Shown one piece after another: positions 34,964-43,163 of a stretch of DNA of 55,034 bases (positions are counted from its first letter, which is position 1; the number at the start of each line of letters is the position of its first letter). The DNA comes from Syntrophales bacterium (GTDB lineage: Bacteria; Desulfobacterota; Syntrophia; Syntrophales; UBA4778). The stretch is from the NCBI GenBank assembly GCA_028712885.1, contig JAQTPK010000015.1, positions 1-55,034 on the forward strand, in the 5' to 3' direction. Position numbers and translations under genes: made by a program. The notes under the pieces were generated by a model. The model saw only the letters and a program-made list of their open reading frames with translations. It did no database searches and was not told where the DNA came from.

Positions 34964-35704
34964 GTGCCGGAAATACTGGGCCAGATACAGCTTAACTGGG
35001 ATTTCGTTTTAGGTTTTTTAAGCATTGTTGTCATCGACCTGATTCTCGCGGGGGACAACGCCGTGGTCATCGCCATGGCAGTGAGGACCCTCCCGCGTGA
35101 GGAACGGAAAAAGGGGATTATTTTCGGGGCGGGTGCGGCGGTCATGCTCAGGGTCGTGCTGACCTTTTTTGCCGCGCAGCTTCTTCAGGTCCAGTTTGTC
35201 AAGTTTGTCGGTGGTTTGCTGATCATCTGGATCGGAATCAAGCTGTTTATCGAAGGTGTTCCGGACGAAGAGGTGCAGCGGGAGGCAAAGACCTTCTGGC
35301 AGGCGATCTGGGTGATAGTCGTCGCTGATATCACAATGTCTGTAGACAATGTCCTGGCGGTTGCCGGAGCTTCCGGGGGAAATCTCTTTCTCCTTATTTT
35401 CGGGCTGGGCCTGAGCATTCCTCTTGTAGTCTTTACGAGCAATCTTCTTTCCATGCTGATGGACAAGTACCCCATCATAATTTACATCGGGGCCGCCATC
35501 CTGGGAAGGGTCGGCGGGGAGATGATGATAACAGATCCCTTTATCAAGGAAATTTTGCATCCCACTGAGTTCCTGCAATACGGCGTGGAAATATTCTTTA
35601 CGGTCGGGGTAATCGTTGCCGGCAAGCTTTGGCTGCGCATGCAGCGGCAGCGCCAGGGGAAAATACCGGAAGTATGCGAAAACAATGAAAACCGAGGTGC
35701 ATAA
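34964..35704 (+). CDS. TerC family membrane protein
   Basis: A 246-aa integral membrane protein with about seven helices. The two TerC acidic motifs DLILAGDNAVVIAM and DITMSVDNVLAVAG are both intact; these Asp residues bind or move metal ions. Some TerC/Alx/YjbE-type proteins export Mn2+ or help metalate exoenzymes. GTG start preceded by GGAGAAAA. It overlaps the next gene by 1 base (TAATG), implying a single transcript with the kinase-like gene. Confidence 0.9.
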   Translation: MPEILGQIQLNWDFVLGFLSIVVIDLILAGDNAVVIAMAVRTLPREERKKGIIFGAGAAVMLRVVLTFFAAQLLQVQFVKFVGGLLIIWIGIKLFIEGVPDEEVQREAKTFWQAIWVIVVADITMSVDNVLAVAGASGGNLFLLIFGLGLSIPLVVFTSNLLSMLMDKYPIIIYIGAAILGRVGGEMMITDPFIKEILHPTEFLQYGVEIFFTVGVIVAGKLWLRMQRQRQGKIPEVCENNENRGA

Positions 35705-36507
35705 TGGCGGTATTGACCATATCCAGGGAATTCAGAAGCGGCTCTCAGGAAATAGGAAAGATGCTTGCCGATAAGGTGGGCTATACGTATATCGGAAAGG
35801 AGAGAATCCTGAGCGATATGCAGAGAGCGGGCGAACGGTGCGGGCAACTCCTGACGGATCTGGATGAAGCCGCCCCTTCCCTCTGGGAAAGATTCGACAA
35901 CGAATACAGGGGCTTCGTATCACTGATAGAGAGTTACATCTTCGATTATGCCTGGAGGGACCGGGCGATCATCGTAGGCAGAGGCGGCGCCCACCTCCTC
36001 TGCGACATACCTTTCGTCCTCCGGGTCCGGTTGAGCGCCCCGCTCGAGTACAGGATCGACCGGACGATGCGCGAAGACCAGGTGGACAAGGAAACAGCGA
36101 AGTGGATGGTCCAGACTGTAGACCGCAGGAGGGCGGGATATGTCCAGGCCAATTACGGCGTAGACTGGAACGACCAGCGCTGCTACGACATGATCTTCAA
36201 TACCGGCGTCCAGTCTCATGAGCTGATAACGGACATTCTGGCCAGCGCTTTAAAAGACCGGGACAGAAAGGTAACCCCTGAATGGAAAGAGGTTATCCTT
36301 GGGAGAAAAATTGCCGCCAAGATTCGCGCCTCCGCGTTCCTGGACCCCAAGCTGAATGTCCCAACGCTTCAGGTGGAATACGCAAAGGGGAGCCTGATTT
36401 TAAAAGGGACCGTCCACAGCCGGTCGGAATACGACAAAGTGGAAAAATTGGCAAAAAAACTGGCCAAGTCGATTCCGGTCTGCAATAACCTTCATTTCAG
36501 GAAATAA
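35704..36507 (+). CDS. Cytidylate-kinase-like protein with C-terminal BON domain
   Basis: A 267-aa protein. Residues ~1-190 match the cytidylate-kinase-like family: ISREFRSGSQEIGKMLADKVGYTYI at the P-loop position, IIVGRGGAHLL, and VLRVRLSAPLEYRIDR. The classical GxGxGKS P-loop is replaced by RSGSQEIGK as in this family. The last ~55 residues (LQVEYAKGSLILKGTVHSR) look like a BON domain, usually a lipid- or ligand-binding module. Biochemical activity is unknown. Confidence 0.8.
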   Translation: MAVLTISREFRSGSQEIGKMLADKVGYTYIGKERILSDMQRAGERCGQLLTDLDEAAPSLWERFDNEYRGFVSLIESYIFDYAWRDRAIIVGRGGAHLLCDIPFVLRVRLSAPLEYRIDRTMREDQVDKETAKWMVQTVDRRRAGYVQANYGVDWNDQRCYDMIFNTGVQSHELITDILASALKDRDRKVTPEWKEVILGRKIAAKIRASAFLDPKLNVPTLQVEYAKGSLILKGTVHSRSEYDKVEKLAKKLAKSIPVCNNLHFRK

Positions 36508-36525
36508 ATCCGGCAGCGCGCAAGG

Positions 36526-36581
36526 ATCATATTTAAGCATCTTCCTTAAGGATCGGAAGATGCTCCTGGGCCTGCTCCGGA
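36526..36581 (+). ncRNA. Candidate structured RNA element, copy 1 (upstream of oadG)
   Basis: A ~55-nt sequence that aligns with 41492-41545 at roughly 80% identity. GCATCTTCC (36537-36545) and GGAAGATGC (36555-36563) form a perfect 9-bp stem. A second stem-loop follows: CTCC-T-GGG-CCTG-CTC-C-GGAG. It begins 18 bases after the kinase-like gene and ends 129 bases before oadG. It may be a leader element, a 3'-end element or a dispersed repeat. Confidence 0.45.
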
Positions 36582-36710
36582 GAGCTTCAATAAACCTGAA
36601 CAAGCCACCCTTTTCTTTATATGGAAAAAATCAGGAAGAACAAGTGGTTGCTTATAGTTCTTGACTGGGGCGCATGTTTGTGCCACTTTGCGGCGCCCGG
36701 AGGATCTTAG

Positions 36711-36848
36711 ATGGATAAATTTACATTCGGAGTCACGATGACAGTCATAGGAATGGGCGGCACTCTGCTCAGCATCTGGCTGCTCAGCCTTGTCATAGAT
36801 CTTTTAAGACGTATATTCCCGTTCCGGGAATCCGAAAATAAGGAGTAG
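36711..36848 (+). CDS. oadG: Small OadG-like subunit of Na+-pumping decarboxylase
   Basis: A 45-aa single-helix peptide, MDKFTFGVTMTVIGMGGTLL, followed by SIWLLSLVIDLLRRIFPF and a charged tail. It has the size and layout of the gamma subunit of oxaloacetate/methylmalonyl-CoA/glutaconyl-CoA decarboxylases, which anchors the catalytic subunit at the membrane. GGAGGATCT provides a ribosome site 7 bases from the ATG. It is 3 bases upstream of the beta-subunit gene, confirming the call. Confidence 0.82.
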   Translation: MDKFTFGVTMTVIGMGGTLLSIWLLSLVIDLLRRIFPFRESENKE

Positions 36849-36851
36849 ACC

Positions 36852-37991
36852 GTGATTGATGCGTTACTGATGGGCCTGAACGGCCTTATAGTAGGACTCA
36901 CCAATCTTACGTTGCCCAATGTAATCATGATTTCTGCCGGCTGCGGCCTTCTGTATCTGGGGATAAAGAAGGATTACGAGCCGCTCTTGCTGATCCCGAT
37001 CGGTTTCGGGGCTATCCTCGTCAATATCCCCCTGGCCGGAATGATGGAGCCTGAAGGATTTCTCCGGTATTTTTATGATGCGGGCGTCCTGACAGAGATT
37101 TTCCCCTGCCTGATCTTCATCGGGATCGGGGCGATGACCGATTTCGGCCCCCTTCTGGAAAATCCGCGCATTCTGCTTCTCGGGGCGGCGGGTCAGTTCG
37201 GCATATTTCTTACCCTTCTGCTTGCCCTCATGCTCGGGTTCTCCTATCTGGATTCCGTGGCGATCGGAGTTATCGGTGCGTGCGACGGTCCCACCGCCAT
37301 TTACGTCACATCGAAGTACGCTCCCCATCTTCTGGGGGCGGTCTCCGTGGCGGCGTATTCCTACATGTCCCTTGTACCCCTGATCCAGCCTCCCATTATG
37401 CGTCTCCTCACCTCGGACCGTGAGCGCAAGATCGTCATGAAGTACGAGGGGAAGAAGGTTTCCAAGACTCTGAAGATAGTATTTCCGATCGCCGTAACGA
37501 TCGTCACGTGTCTGATAGCGCCGAAGGGAACGCCGCTGATGGGCATGATCATGCTGGGGAATCTTCTCCGGGAATCGGGCGTCGTTTCACGGCTGACCAA
37601 GTCCGCAGAAAATGAGATAGCTAACGTCGTCACCCTCCTGCTCGGACTGACGATCGGGGCGACCATGGAGGGTTCGGCGTTTCTGAAAGGACAAACCCTG
37701 CTCGTCCTCGGTCTCGGATTCCTGGCCATCTGCCTGGATACGGTTACCGGAGTCCTGTTCGGGAAACTCATGTGCTTCCTGTCGAGGGGCAAGGTGAATC
37801 CCCTGATCGGAGCGGCCGGCATTTCCGCCTATCCCATGGCGGCGAGGGTCGTCCAGGTCGAGGCGCGGAAATACAACAAACACAATCACCTTTTAATGCA
37901 TGCCATCGGGGCGAATACGGGAGGGCAGATCGGCTCGGTAATGGCGGCGGCGATCATGCTTTCGGTGCTGAAGGGGATGGGGCTGGGCTGA
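36852..37991 (+). CDS. oadB: Na+-translocating decarboxylase beta subunit
   Basis: A 379-aa membrane protein with about 9-11 helices. The family motifs are GIGAMTDFGPLL, with the essential Asp, IGVIGACDGPTAIYVTS and AAYSYMSLVPLIQPPIM, then GLTIGATMEG. It couples decarboxylation of a carboxybiotin intermediate to Na+ export. GTG start. The alpha (carboxyltransferase) and biotin subunits are not in the window, so the exact substrate cannot be told. The stop codon is followed directly by a GGGTATT array. Confidence 0.93.
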   Translation: MIDALLMGLNGLIVGLTNLTLPNVIMISAGCGLLYLGIKKDYEPLLLIPIGFGAILVNIPLAGMMEPEGFLRYFYDAGVLTEIFPCLIFIGIGAMTDFGPLLENPRILLLGAAGQFGIFLTLLLALMLGFSYLDSVAIGVIGACDGPTAIYVTSKYAPHLLGAVSVAAYSYMSLVPLIQPPIMRLLTSDRERKIVMKYEGKKVSKTLKIVFPIAVTIVTCLIAPKGTPLMGMIMLGNLLRESGVVSRLTKSAENEIANVVTLLLGLTIGATMEGSAFLKGQTLLVLGLGFLAICLDTVTGVLFGKLMCFLSRGKVNPLIGAAGISAYPMAARVVQVEARKYNKHNHLLMHAIGANTGGQIGSVMAAAIMLSVLKGMGLG

Positions 37992-37994
37992 AAT

Positions 37995-38112
37995 CAGGTA
38001 TTGGGTATTGGGTATCGGGTATCAGGTCCGAGGACAGCCCATCTCAGCATATCTCCTTGCGCCCCGCCCAATACCTAACACCCAGCATTCAAAATCCAAA
38101 ACCCAAAACCCC
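37995..38112. repeat. Heptamer array pair, GGGTATT/GGGTTTT family
   Basis: Five contiguous 7-mers at 37995-38029 (CAGGTAT, TGGGTAT twice, CGGGTAT, CAGGTCC). About six inverted units occupy 38068-38112 (AATACC and AAAACCC types). The element fills the 121-base gap between two convergent stop codons: three bases after the oadB stop and directly adjacent to the amrS stop (38113-38115). Confidence 0.88.
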
Positions 38113-39129
38113 TTAAAGTCCCACCCCGGCGATTTCCGTGGCGCACCTCGGGCATTTTCCATCCCGGATCACGTTTTTAAGGACGGAAAAACCGCTGCGC
38201 TGTACGAGCAGCATGCCGCAGTGAGGGCACTTTGTGTCATTTCCCTTGCCGGGTACGTTGCCGAGATACACAAACTGCAGGCCGGCCTCCCTGCCGATGT
38301 CGTAAGCCCTCTCGAGGATGCCGACGGGAGTGGCATTCCGCTCTTCCATCCTGTATTGAGGATGGAAACGGCTGACGTGCCAGGGAATGCCGCGATCGAC
38401 GCCGGAGATAAACTCCGCAATGTCTTTTATCTCCTCCTCGGAATCGTTGAGACCGGGAACGATCAGCGTCGTCACTTCGATCCATATTCCTGTTTTTTTC
38501 ATGAGCTTTATGCTGTCCAGGACGGGCGCGAGGCGCCCTTTGCAGATTCTTTTGTAATAACCGTCGCGAAAAGATTTGAGATCGACATTGGCCGCGTGCA
38601 GGAAGCCGTTATACAGGGAAAGCATCTCCGCGGTCATGTACCCGTTCGTGACGAATACGTTATCCAGTCCTTCCTTTCGGGCCGATTGCGAGATCTCGTA
38701 GGCGAATTCGAAGAAAATCGTGGGTTCGGTATAGGTGTAGGAAATGCTCCGGCACCGGGTCTGCCGGGCCTGGGCGACCACGTCTTCAACGCGCGCCGCG
38801 CGGGGCTTCAGTCCCAGGTCGCGCGCCTCTCCCACCTGGGAAATCTGCCAGTTCTGGCAGAAATCGCAGCGGAAATTGCACCCGATTGCCGCAATGGAGT
38901 AGGAATAAGTGCCGGGATGAAAATGGTACAGAGGTTTTTTTTCGATGGGGTCTATATTCTGGGCGATCAATTCGCCGTATGCATGAGTATAGAGGATGCC
39001 TGCCCGGTTTTCCCGTACGCCGCAGATGCCGAAACCCCCGTCGGATATCTTGCAGCGGTGACTGCATAAAAAGCAGGAGACTTTATTCCCGTCCGATTTT
39101 TTATACAGCAGCGCTTCCTTCAGGACCAT
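38113..39129 (-). CDS. amrS: AmmeMemoRadiSam system radical SAM enzyme
   Basis: A 338-aa radical SAM protein. The cluster motif CNFRCDFC places Cys at 84, 88 and 91. N-terminal Cys pairs (CFLCSHRC, GICGVRE) and a C-terminal CPHC...CPRC zinc ribbon are also present. The pattern IDPIEKKPLYHFHPGT is diagnostic of the AmrS/PflA-like group. The usual partners AMMECR1 and Memo are not in this window. Activity is unproven for the family, although it resembles pyruvate-formate-lyase activases. Confidence 0.9.
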   Translation of the reverse strand: MVLKEALLYKKSDGNKVSCFLCSHRCKISDGGFGICGVRENRAGILYTHAYGELIAQNIDPIEKKPLYHFHPGTYSYSIAAIGCNFRCDFCQNWQISQVGEARDLGLKPRAARVEDVVAQARQTRCRSISYTYTEPTIFFEFAYEISQSARKEGLDNVFVTNGYMTAEMLSLYNGFLHAANVDLKSFRDGYYKRICKGRLAPVLDSIKLMKKTGIWIEVTTLIVPGLNDSEEEIKDIAEFISGVDRGIPWHVSRFHPQYRMEERNATPVGILERAYDIGREAGLQFVYLGNVPGKGNDTKCPHCGMLLVQRSGFSVLKNVIRDGKCPRCATEIAGVGL

Positions 39130-39276
39130 GTCGCCCCACCGGCAGTGGAAAGCATTAAACCCCGTTTTTTACAAGGAAAACACAGCCTATTTTTTTTTGC
39201 AACGGAAATTCCGGACTGTTTCCGCCCGCGGTATTGCGGTCAATTGTGAATGGGACGGCAATGGGCAGCGGACCTG

Positions 39277-40896
39277 CTACAGACCGGAGGAGACGACTCC
39301 CTCCGCCCGGATCTCATGCATGTATTCGGCGATGTTCTCGCAATGATCCGATATCCGCTCGAGGTTTACGAGCATCTCAATGAAAATGGGACCCGCCTCC
39401 GCCTGGCATATCCTTCGATGAAACCTCTCCAGGTGTTTCTCCCTTGCCTGCCGGACGATGCGGTCTATTTCCTTTTCCCGATCGGAGATCATGACGATCG
39501 CTTCCTCGCCCCATGCGTCCACCAGTTTTTCGGCGTCCTCCATGTTCCTCGCCACCAGCAGGCGGATCTCATGCAGCTCCATCATGCCCATTACGGAAAA
39601 TTGAATATCTCTCCGGTGCTTCTGGTGGGCCAGCTCGACAAGGTTGACCGAATGGTCCCCTATCCTCTCAATATCGTCCGCCATGGCCGTATACGAAAAG
39701 AGCTTTTTGGAATTTTCAGCCGACAGCTCCCGGCAGGAGAGCTTCCAGAGATAATTCACGATCTCCGTGCGCAGATTATCGAGGGCGGGCTCAAGATAGA
39801 GTACGTTGCGGCACTTGCCCGAATCGTAGGTTTCGGCGGCCTCCATCGCCTCGTCGGACATCTTCCTTGCAAGTCTGATCGTCCGGGTCATTTCCATCCG
39901 CACGCTTTTGAGCGCTTTTTCCGGATCGGTTATGAGCCGGGGATCGAGATACTCGGGCCACAGCGCGATAATCGATTCACGGCCGGGGATGATTCTCTCG
40001 ATCAGTCTTGCCACCGGACCGAGCACCGGGAGGAAAGCGGCGGCGATGAACACATTGAGAAAAAAGTGCCCCAGGGCGATCTGCTGGGCGGTATTTGCCG
40101 AAATGGTTTTCAGCAGGGCGATGAACAGGGGAAAAAACGGCAGGACCAGTCCGACGCCGGCGAGCTTGAAAAAGAAATGGGCGGCGGCCGTCCTTCTGCC
40201 GCTGATCCCGGCCGTCAGCCCGGCCAGCAGGACCGTAACTGTCGTCCCTATGTTTGCCCCGAACACTATCGGCAGTGCGGTTTCAATCGTCACCAGATCC
40301 TGCTGGGCCATGACTGCGAGAATGCTGATCGGCACCGCGGAGGCATGGATGAGAGCGGTTATGACCAGGCCGACGCCGAATCCGATCAGGGGGTTCGCCG
40401 CCTGGCTGAGCAGAATACCGGCTCCTTGCTCTTTCAGGGGCGCCGCCGCCTGGCCGGTCATTTCCAGGCCGAAGAACATCAGACCGAAATAGAAGAGGAG
40501 CTCTCCGGCTCTTTTCCCTTTCTCTTTTCCCGACAGCCAGAAAATGCTTCCCGCTACGATAAATGCGGGAGACAGGGCGGTCACTTTCCAGACAACGAGC
40601 TGGACGGTAACCGTCGTTCCGATATCGGCGCCGAGGAGGATCCCGAGCGAGTGGTAGAAACTGATGAGTCCGGCGCTGACGATCCCCACGGTGATGACGG
40701 TGGACGCCGTGCTGCTCTGAAGCAGGATGGTGGTTGTGAGCCCTACGAGCAGGCCGCTTAACTGGCGGCCGACCGCATATCTGATGTATTCCCGGATGCG
40801 GGCCGTCAGCAGCTGCCTGACTGTTTCGCCCAATCTGACGAGACCGATAAGGAAAAGGGCCATGCCTGTCAGGAAGAGAATTATTTCGGACCACAT
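39277..40896 (-). CDS. Na/Pi cotransporter with PhoU-like domain
   Basis: A 539-aa NptA-family transporter. Two inverted repeats of the Na/Pi-cotransporter domain contain the paired motifs LTTTILLQSSTASTVITVG and GLVITALIHASAVPISIL, each with a QSS/HAS signature. About eight helices are followed by a cytoplasmic PhoU-like helical domain (about 340-530). Likely imports or exports phosphate with Na+. The upstream region contains a short GGGCTAA hairpin. Confidence 0.92.
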   Translation of the reverse strand: MWSEIILFLTGMALFLIGLVRLGETVRQLLTARIREYIRYAVGRQLSGLLVGLTTTILLQSSTASTVITVGIVSAGLISFYHSLGILLGADIGTTVTVQLVVWKVTALSPAFIVAGSIFWLSGKEKGKRAGELLFYFGLMFFGLEMTGQAAAPLKEQGAGILLSQAANPLIGFGVGLVITALIHASAVPISILAVMAQQDLVTIETALPIVFGANIGTTVTVLLAGLTAGISGRRTAAAHFFFKLAGVGLVLPFFPLFIALLKTISANTAQQIALGHFFLNVFIAAAFLPVLGPVARLIERIIPGRESIIALWPEYLDPRLITDPEKALKSVRMEMTRTIRLARKMSDEAMEAAETYDSGKCRNVLYLEPALDNLRTEIVNYLWKLSCRELSAENSKKLFSYTAMADDIERIGDHSVNLVELAHQKHRRDIQFSVMGMMELHEIRLLVARNMEDAEKLVDAWGEEAIVMISDREKEIDRIVRQAREKHLERFHRRICQAEAGPIFIEMLVNLERISDHCENIAEYMHEIRAEGVVSSGL

Positions 40897-40911
40897 AATC
40901 GCCTCTGGATG

Positions 40912-40972
40912 GGGCTAAGGGCTAAAGACAAAGGATAGCACGGGCATAAGAAACGTCTTTTGCCCTTAGCCA
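40912..40972. repeat. Heptamer array hairpin, GGGCTAA family
   Basis: GGGCTAA twice and AGACAAA at 40912-40932, and inverted TTTGCCC and TTAGCCA at 959-972. Bases 40913-40929 pair with 40955-40971 over 17 positions with one mismatch. The same word class makes the larger array at 48.5 kb. Confidence 0.83.
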
Positions 40973-41077
40973 TAATGTCCAGCTTTTACCCGGTTTCCGC
41001 GGATAATTCAATCTCCCGTCCTGGAAATCTTAATCTGAAAAAGGCATTCCGGAATTATCGTGCGGGTTTCTTCTTTC

Positions 41078-41106
41078 TTGAATCCATGCCGGGTTTCCGT
41101 TATGAT
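41078..41106 (+). promoter_or_regulatory. Sigma-70 promoter for the 59-aa protein gene
   Basis: TTGAAT at 41078-41083, a 17-base spacer, TATGAT at 41101-41106. The predicted start lies about 25 bases upstream of the gene's ATG, leaving room for the AAGGAG ribosome site. It is the best promoter match seen in the window. Confidence 0.72.
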
Positions 41107-41135
41107 TTTTAATATAGCAGAAAGGAGATTTATTC

Positions 41136-41315
41136 ATGTCGAAAGTCATGCCGGAAGGAGAGGATCTGAGAAAGGCGGTCAAGTGGATATCATTTCAGCT
41201 TGAGGACGGTTCCGGCAAGCCGTTGAACAAGCTTATCGAACAGGCGGTATTCACATTCGACCTCTCGCCGAAGGACGCCGAGTATCTGATGTCCTTTTTC
41301 AAAGGGCGAAAATAG
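41136..41315 (+). CDS. Conserved-looking 59-aa protein, function unknown
   Basis: Begins MSKVMPEGEDLRKAVKWISF and ends in the short motif FDLSPKDAEYLMSFF. AAGGAG lies 8 bases before the ATG and a good promoter precedes it, so expression is likely. It is acidic to neutral, mostly helical and has no membrane segment. I believe similar short proteins with KAVKWIS and FDLSPKDxE(F/Y)L exist in other Desulfobacterota, but could not check. The gap after it (41316-41591) holds a candidate structured RNA but no gene. Confidence 0.75.
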   Translation: MSKVMPEGEDLRKAVKWISFQLEDGSGKPLNKLIEQAVFTFDLSPKDAEYLMSFFKGRK

Positions 41316-41491
41316 GAATACCCGCCCGATCCGGTTTCTTTGAAGCGGCGCGGACAAGGCGTTCGACCGGCCGTTGCTCCCGCCGGATTCCGCCCGTCCA
41401 AAGTTATCTCCCCTCCGGAGAGGGACCGGGCGGCTTGAATCCGGCAGCGACCGTAATCCCGGCCGCCTCGGCGGAAGGGATCAGCGAGCGA

Positions 41492-41560
41492 ATCATGTTT
41501 TTAGCATTTCCCTTAAGATCGGAGATCTCCTGAGCTTGCTCCGGATTGTCTCCGATTTTT
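41492..41560 (+). ncRNA. Candidate structured RNA element, copy 2, with terminator-like fold (upstream of uspA-like gene)
   Basis: Related to 36526-36581. ATTTCC and GGAGAT can pair as in copy 1. Alternatively ATCGGAGA (41518-41525) pairs perfectly with TCTCCGAT (41549-41556), enclosing the conserved TCC-GAG-CTTG-CTC-GGA hairpin and followed by TTTT. The two folds compete for GGAGA. It ends about 32 bases before the universal stress gene, so an attenuator is possible; simple termination of upstream transcription is the alternative. Confidence 0.45.
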
Positions 41561-41591
41561 CTCCTCAAAAAAGTGCTTCAGGAGGCAAGTC

Positions 41592-42041
41592 ATGTTCAGC
41601 CCGAAACATATCCTTGTGCCTTCGGATTTTTCGGACCATTCGGATCAGGCATTGATCCTGGCCAGAGACATTGCCCTTCAGTTTCATTCAAAAATTCATC
41701 TTCTTCATGTCATCGATGAAAAAATACAGCAATGCGCCGTCGATTACTGCCTTGACATCGGCACGGTCGAGCGGTTCCGCAGCGAAGCCCGGGACGTTTC
41801 CGGCAAGAAACTGCGGGAGGAGCTGGATCGGATCGGCGACGGCATTGAAGTCGCGATTGAGGTGCGCGAGGGATCTCCTCACGAGGAAATCGCCAAAGTG
41901 CAGCATGAAAAGGGTATTGATCTGGTCGTAATCGGTTCGCGGGGAAAGTCGGGAATCAGGGGTCATGTCGGCAGCGTTACGGAGAAGGTGATGCGGTTGG
42001 CCGGCTGTCCCGTTCTGCTTGTAGGGGCCCGGTCGACCTGA
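41592..42041 (+). CDS. Universal stress protein (UspA family)
   Basis: A 149-aa Usp domain: HILVPSDFSDHSDQALILARDIA at the N-terminus and the ATP-binding signature IGSRGKSGIRGHVGSVTEKVMR with the G-2x-G-9x-G(S) spacing. The central HLLHVIDEK strand is typical. Likely an ATP-binding stress protein. AGGAGG is present about 8 bases before the ATG. The YtpB-like gene follows 27 bases later. Confidence 0.93.
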   Translation: MFSPKHILVPSDFSDHSDQALILARDIALQFHSKIHLLHVIDEKIQQCAVDYCLDIGTVERFRSEARDVSGKKLREELDRIGDGIEVAIEVREGSPHEEIAKVQHEKGIDLVVIGSRGKSGIRGHVGSVTEKVMRLAGCPVLLVGARST

Positions 42042-42068
42042 GACCCGGCGGCCCGTCGGAGCGCTGTA

Positions 42069-43163
42069 GTGAAAAAAGTAAGAGTTCCCAATCGCATCTG
42101 GTCGATGGCGCATTGCGTCTTCAGGACAGTTATCCCGGCCGCACACGGTTTTCTGACCGGATGGGTCCGGAAGGCGCAGAATATTCCCGATCCGGAATTG
42201 CGCCGGCAGGCTTTGATGAGCATCGCCGCCAAGACCTTCCACTGCGAGGGAGGAGCGCTCTACTCGCTTCTGGCCGGCGCGCGGGCGATGGAAGCCGCAC
42301 GGTTCATCATCGCCTATCAGACGATCAGTGATTACCTTGACAATCTCTGCGACCGGAGCACCTCGACGGACCCTTCCGATTTCAGGGCATTGCATGAATC
42401 CATGCTGCACGCCCTCACCCCCGGAGCGCCGGGGGCGAATTATTACCGGAACCGGGAGGAGCAGGCGGACGGGGGGTATCTCCTCGATCTGGTCAGGACC
42501 TGCCAGGATGTCCTGGCGCATACGCCGTCGTATGGAACCATCGCCTCTTCCCTTCATGAACTTGCGGGGTATTACTGCGACCTGCAGGTGCACAAGCACG
42601 TTCCGGCGGAAGCAAGGGTGCCGCGGCTGAAGCAGTGGTTCGAAAGCCACCGCACGATCATGCCGGAGATGAGCTGGTACGAATTCTCGGCATGCGCAGG
42701 ATCCACGCTGGGAATTTTCTGCCTCGTATCCTGCGCCCAGCAGGACGGACTGGCCCAGGATCTGATCAATCGCCTGCGCCGGGCCTATTTCCCGTGGATG
42801 CAGGGGCTGCATATCCTGATGGACTATCTGGTGGACCAGGAAGAAGACAGCATAGGGGGCGACCTGAATTTCTGTTCATATTACGAAAGCGAGCAGCAGA
42901 TGCTCGACAGGATATCCTTCTTTTTTGAAAAGGCGAGCCAGGAAGTTTCCTCCCTGCCGAATCCCGGGTTTCACACCATGATCTGCCGCGGCCTCCCCGC
43001 CATCTATCTCTCCGACCTCAAAGTCAAGCGGCAAAAGGCGGTCCGGGATCTATCCCGTAAGATCCTCCGCCGGGGAGGGTTTCAGACGTGGTTCTTTTAC
43101 CTCCACTCCCTGCTGTACCGGAGACTCATTTCACAGGAGAACACACTGCAACAGCCCGCCTGA
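42069..43163 (+). CDS. DUF2600 / YtpB-like terpene cyclase
   Basis: A 364-aa protein like Bacillus YtpB (tetraprenyl-beta-curcumene synthase, DUF2600). The acid-rich segment TISDYLDNLCDRS, conserved across this class, is at about residue 88-100. Other matches are CEGGALYSLLAGAR, LQVHKHVPAEAR, MSWYEFSACAGSTLGIF and QGLHILMDYLVDQEED, the last an acid-rich second motif. In Bacillus it cyclises a linear C35 prenyl diphosphate; substrate length here is unknown. GTG start. No prenyltransferase is nearby. Confidence 0.85.
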   Translation: MKKVRVPNRIWSMAHCVFRTVIPAAHGFLTGWVRKAQNIPDPELRRQALMSIAAKTFHCEGGALYSLLAGARAMEAARFIIAYQTISDYLDNLCDRSTSTDPSDFRALHESMLHALTPGAPGANYYRNREEQADGGYLLDLVRTCQDVLAHTPSYGTIASSLHELAGYYCDLQVHKHVPAEARVPRLKQWFESHRTIMPEMSWYEFSACAGSTLGIFCLVSCAQQDGLAQDLINRLRRAYFPWMQGLHILMDYLVDQEEDSIGGDLNFCSYYESEQQMLDRISFFFEKASQEVSSLPNPGFHTMICRGLPAIYLSDLKVKRQKAVRDLSRKILRRGGFQTWFFYLHSLLYRRLISQENTLQQPA

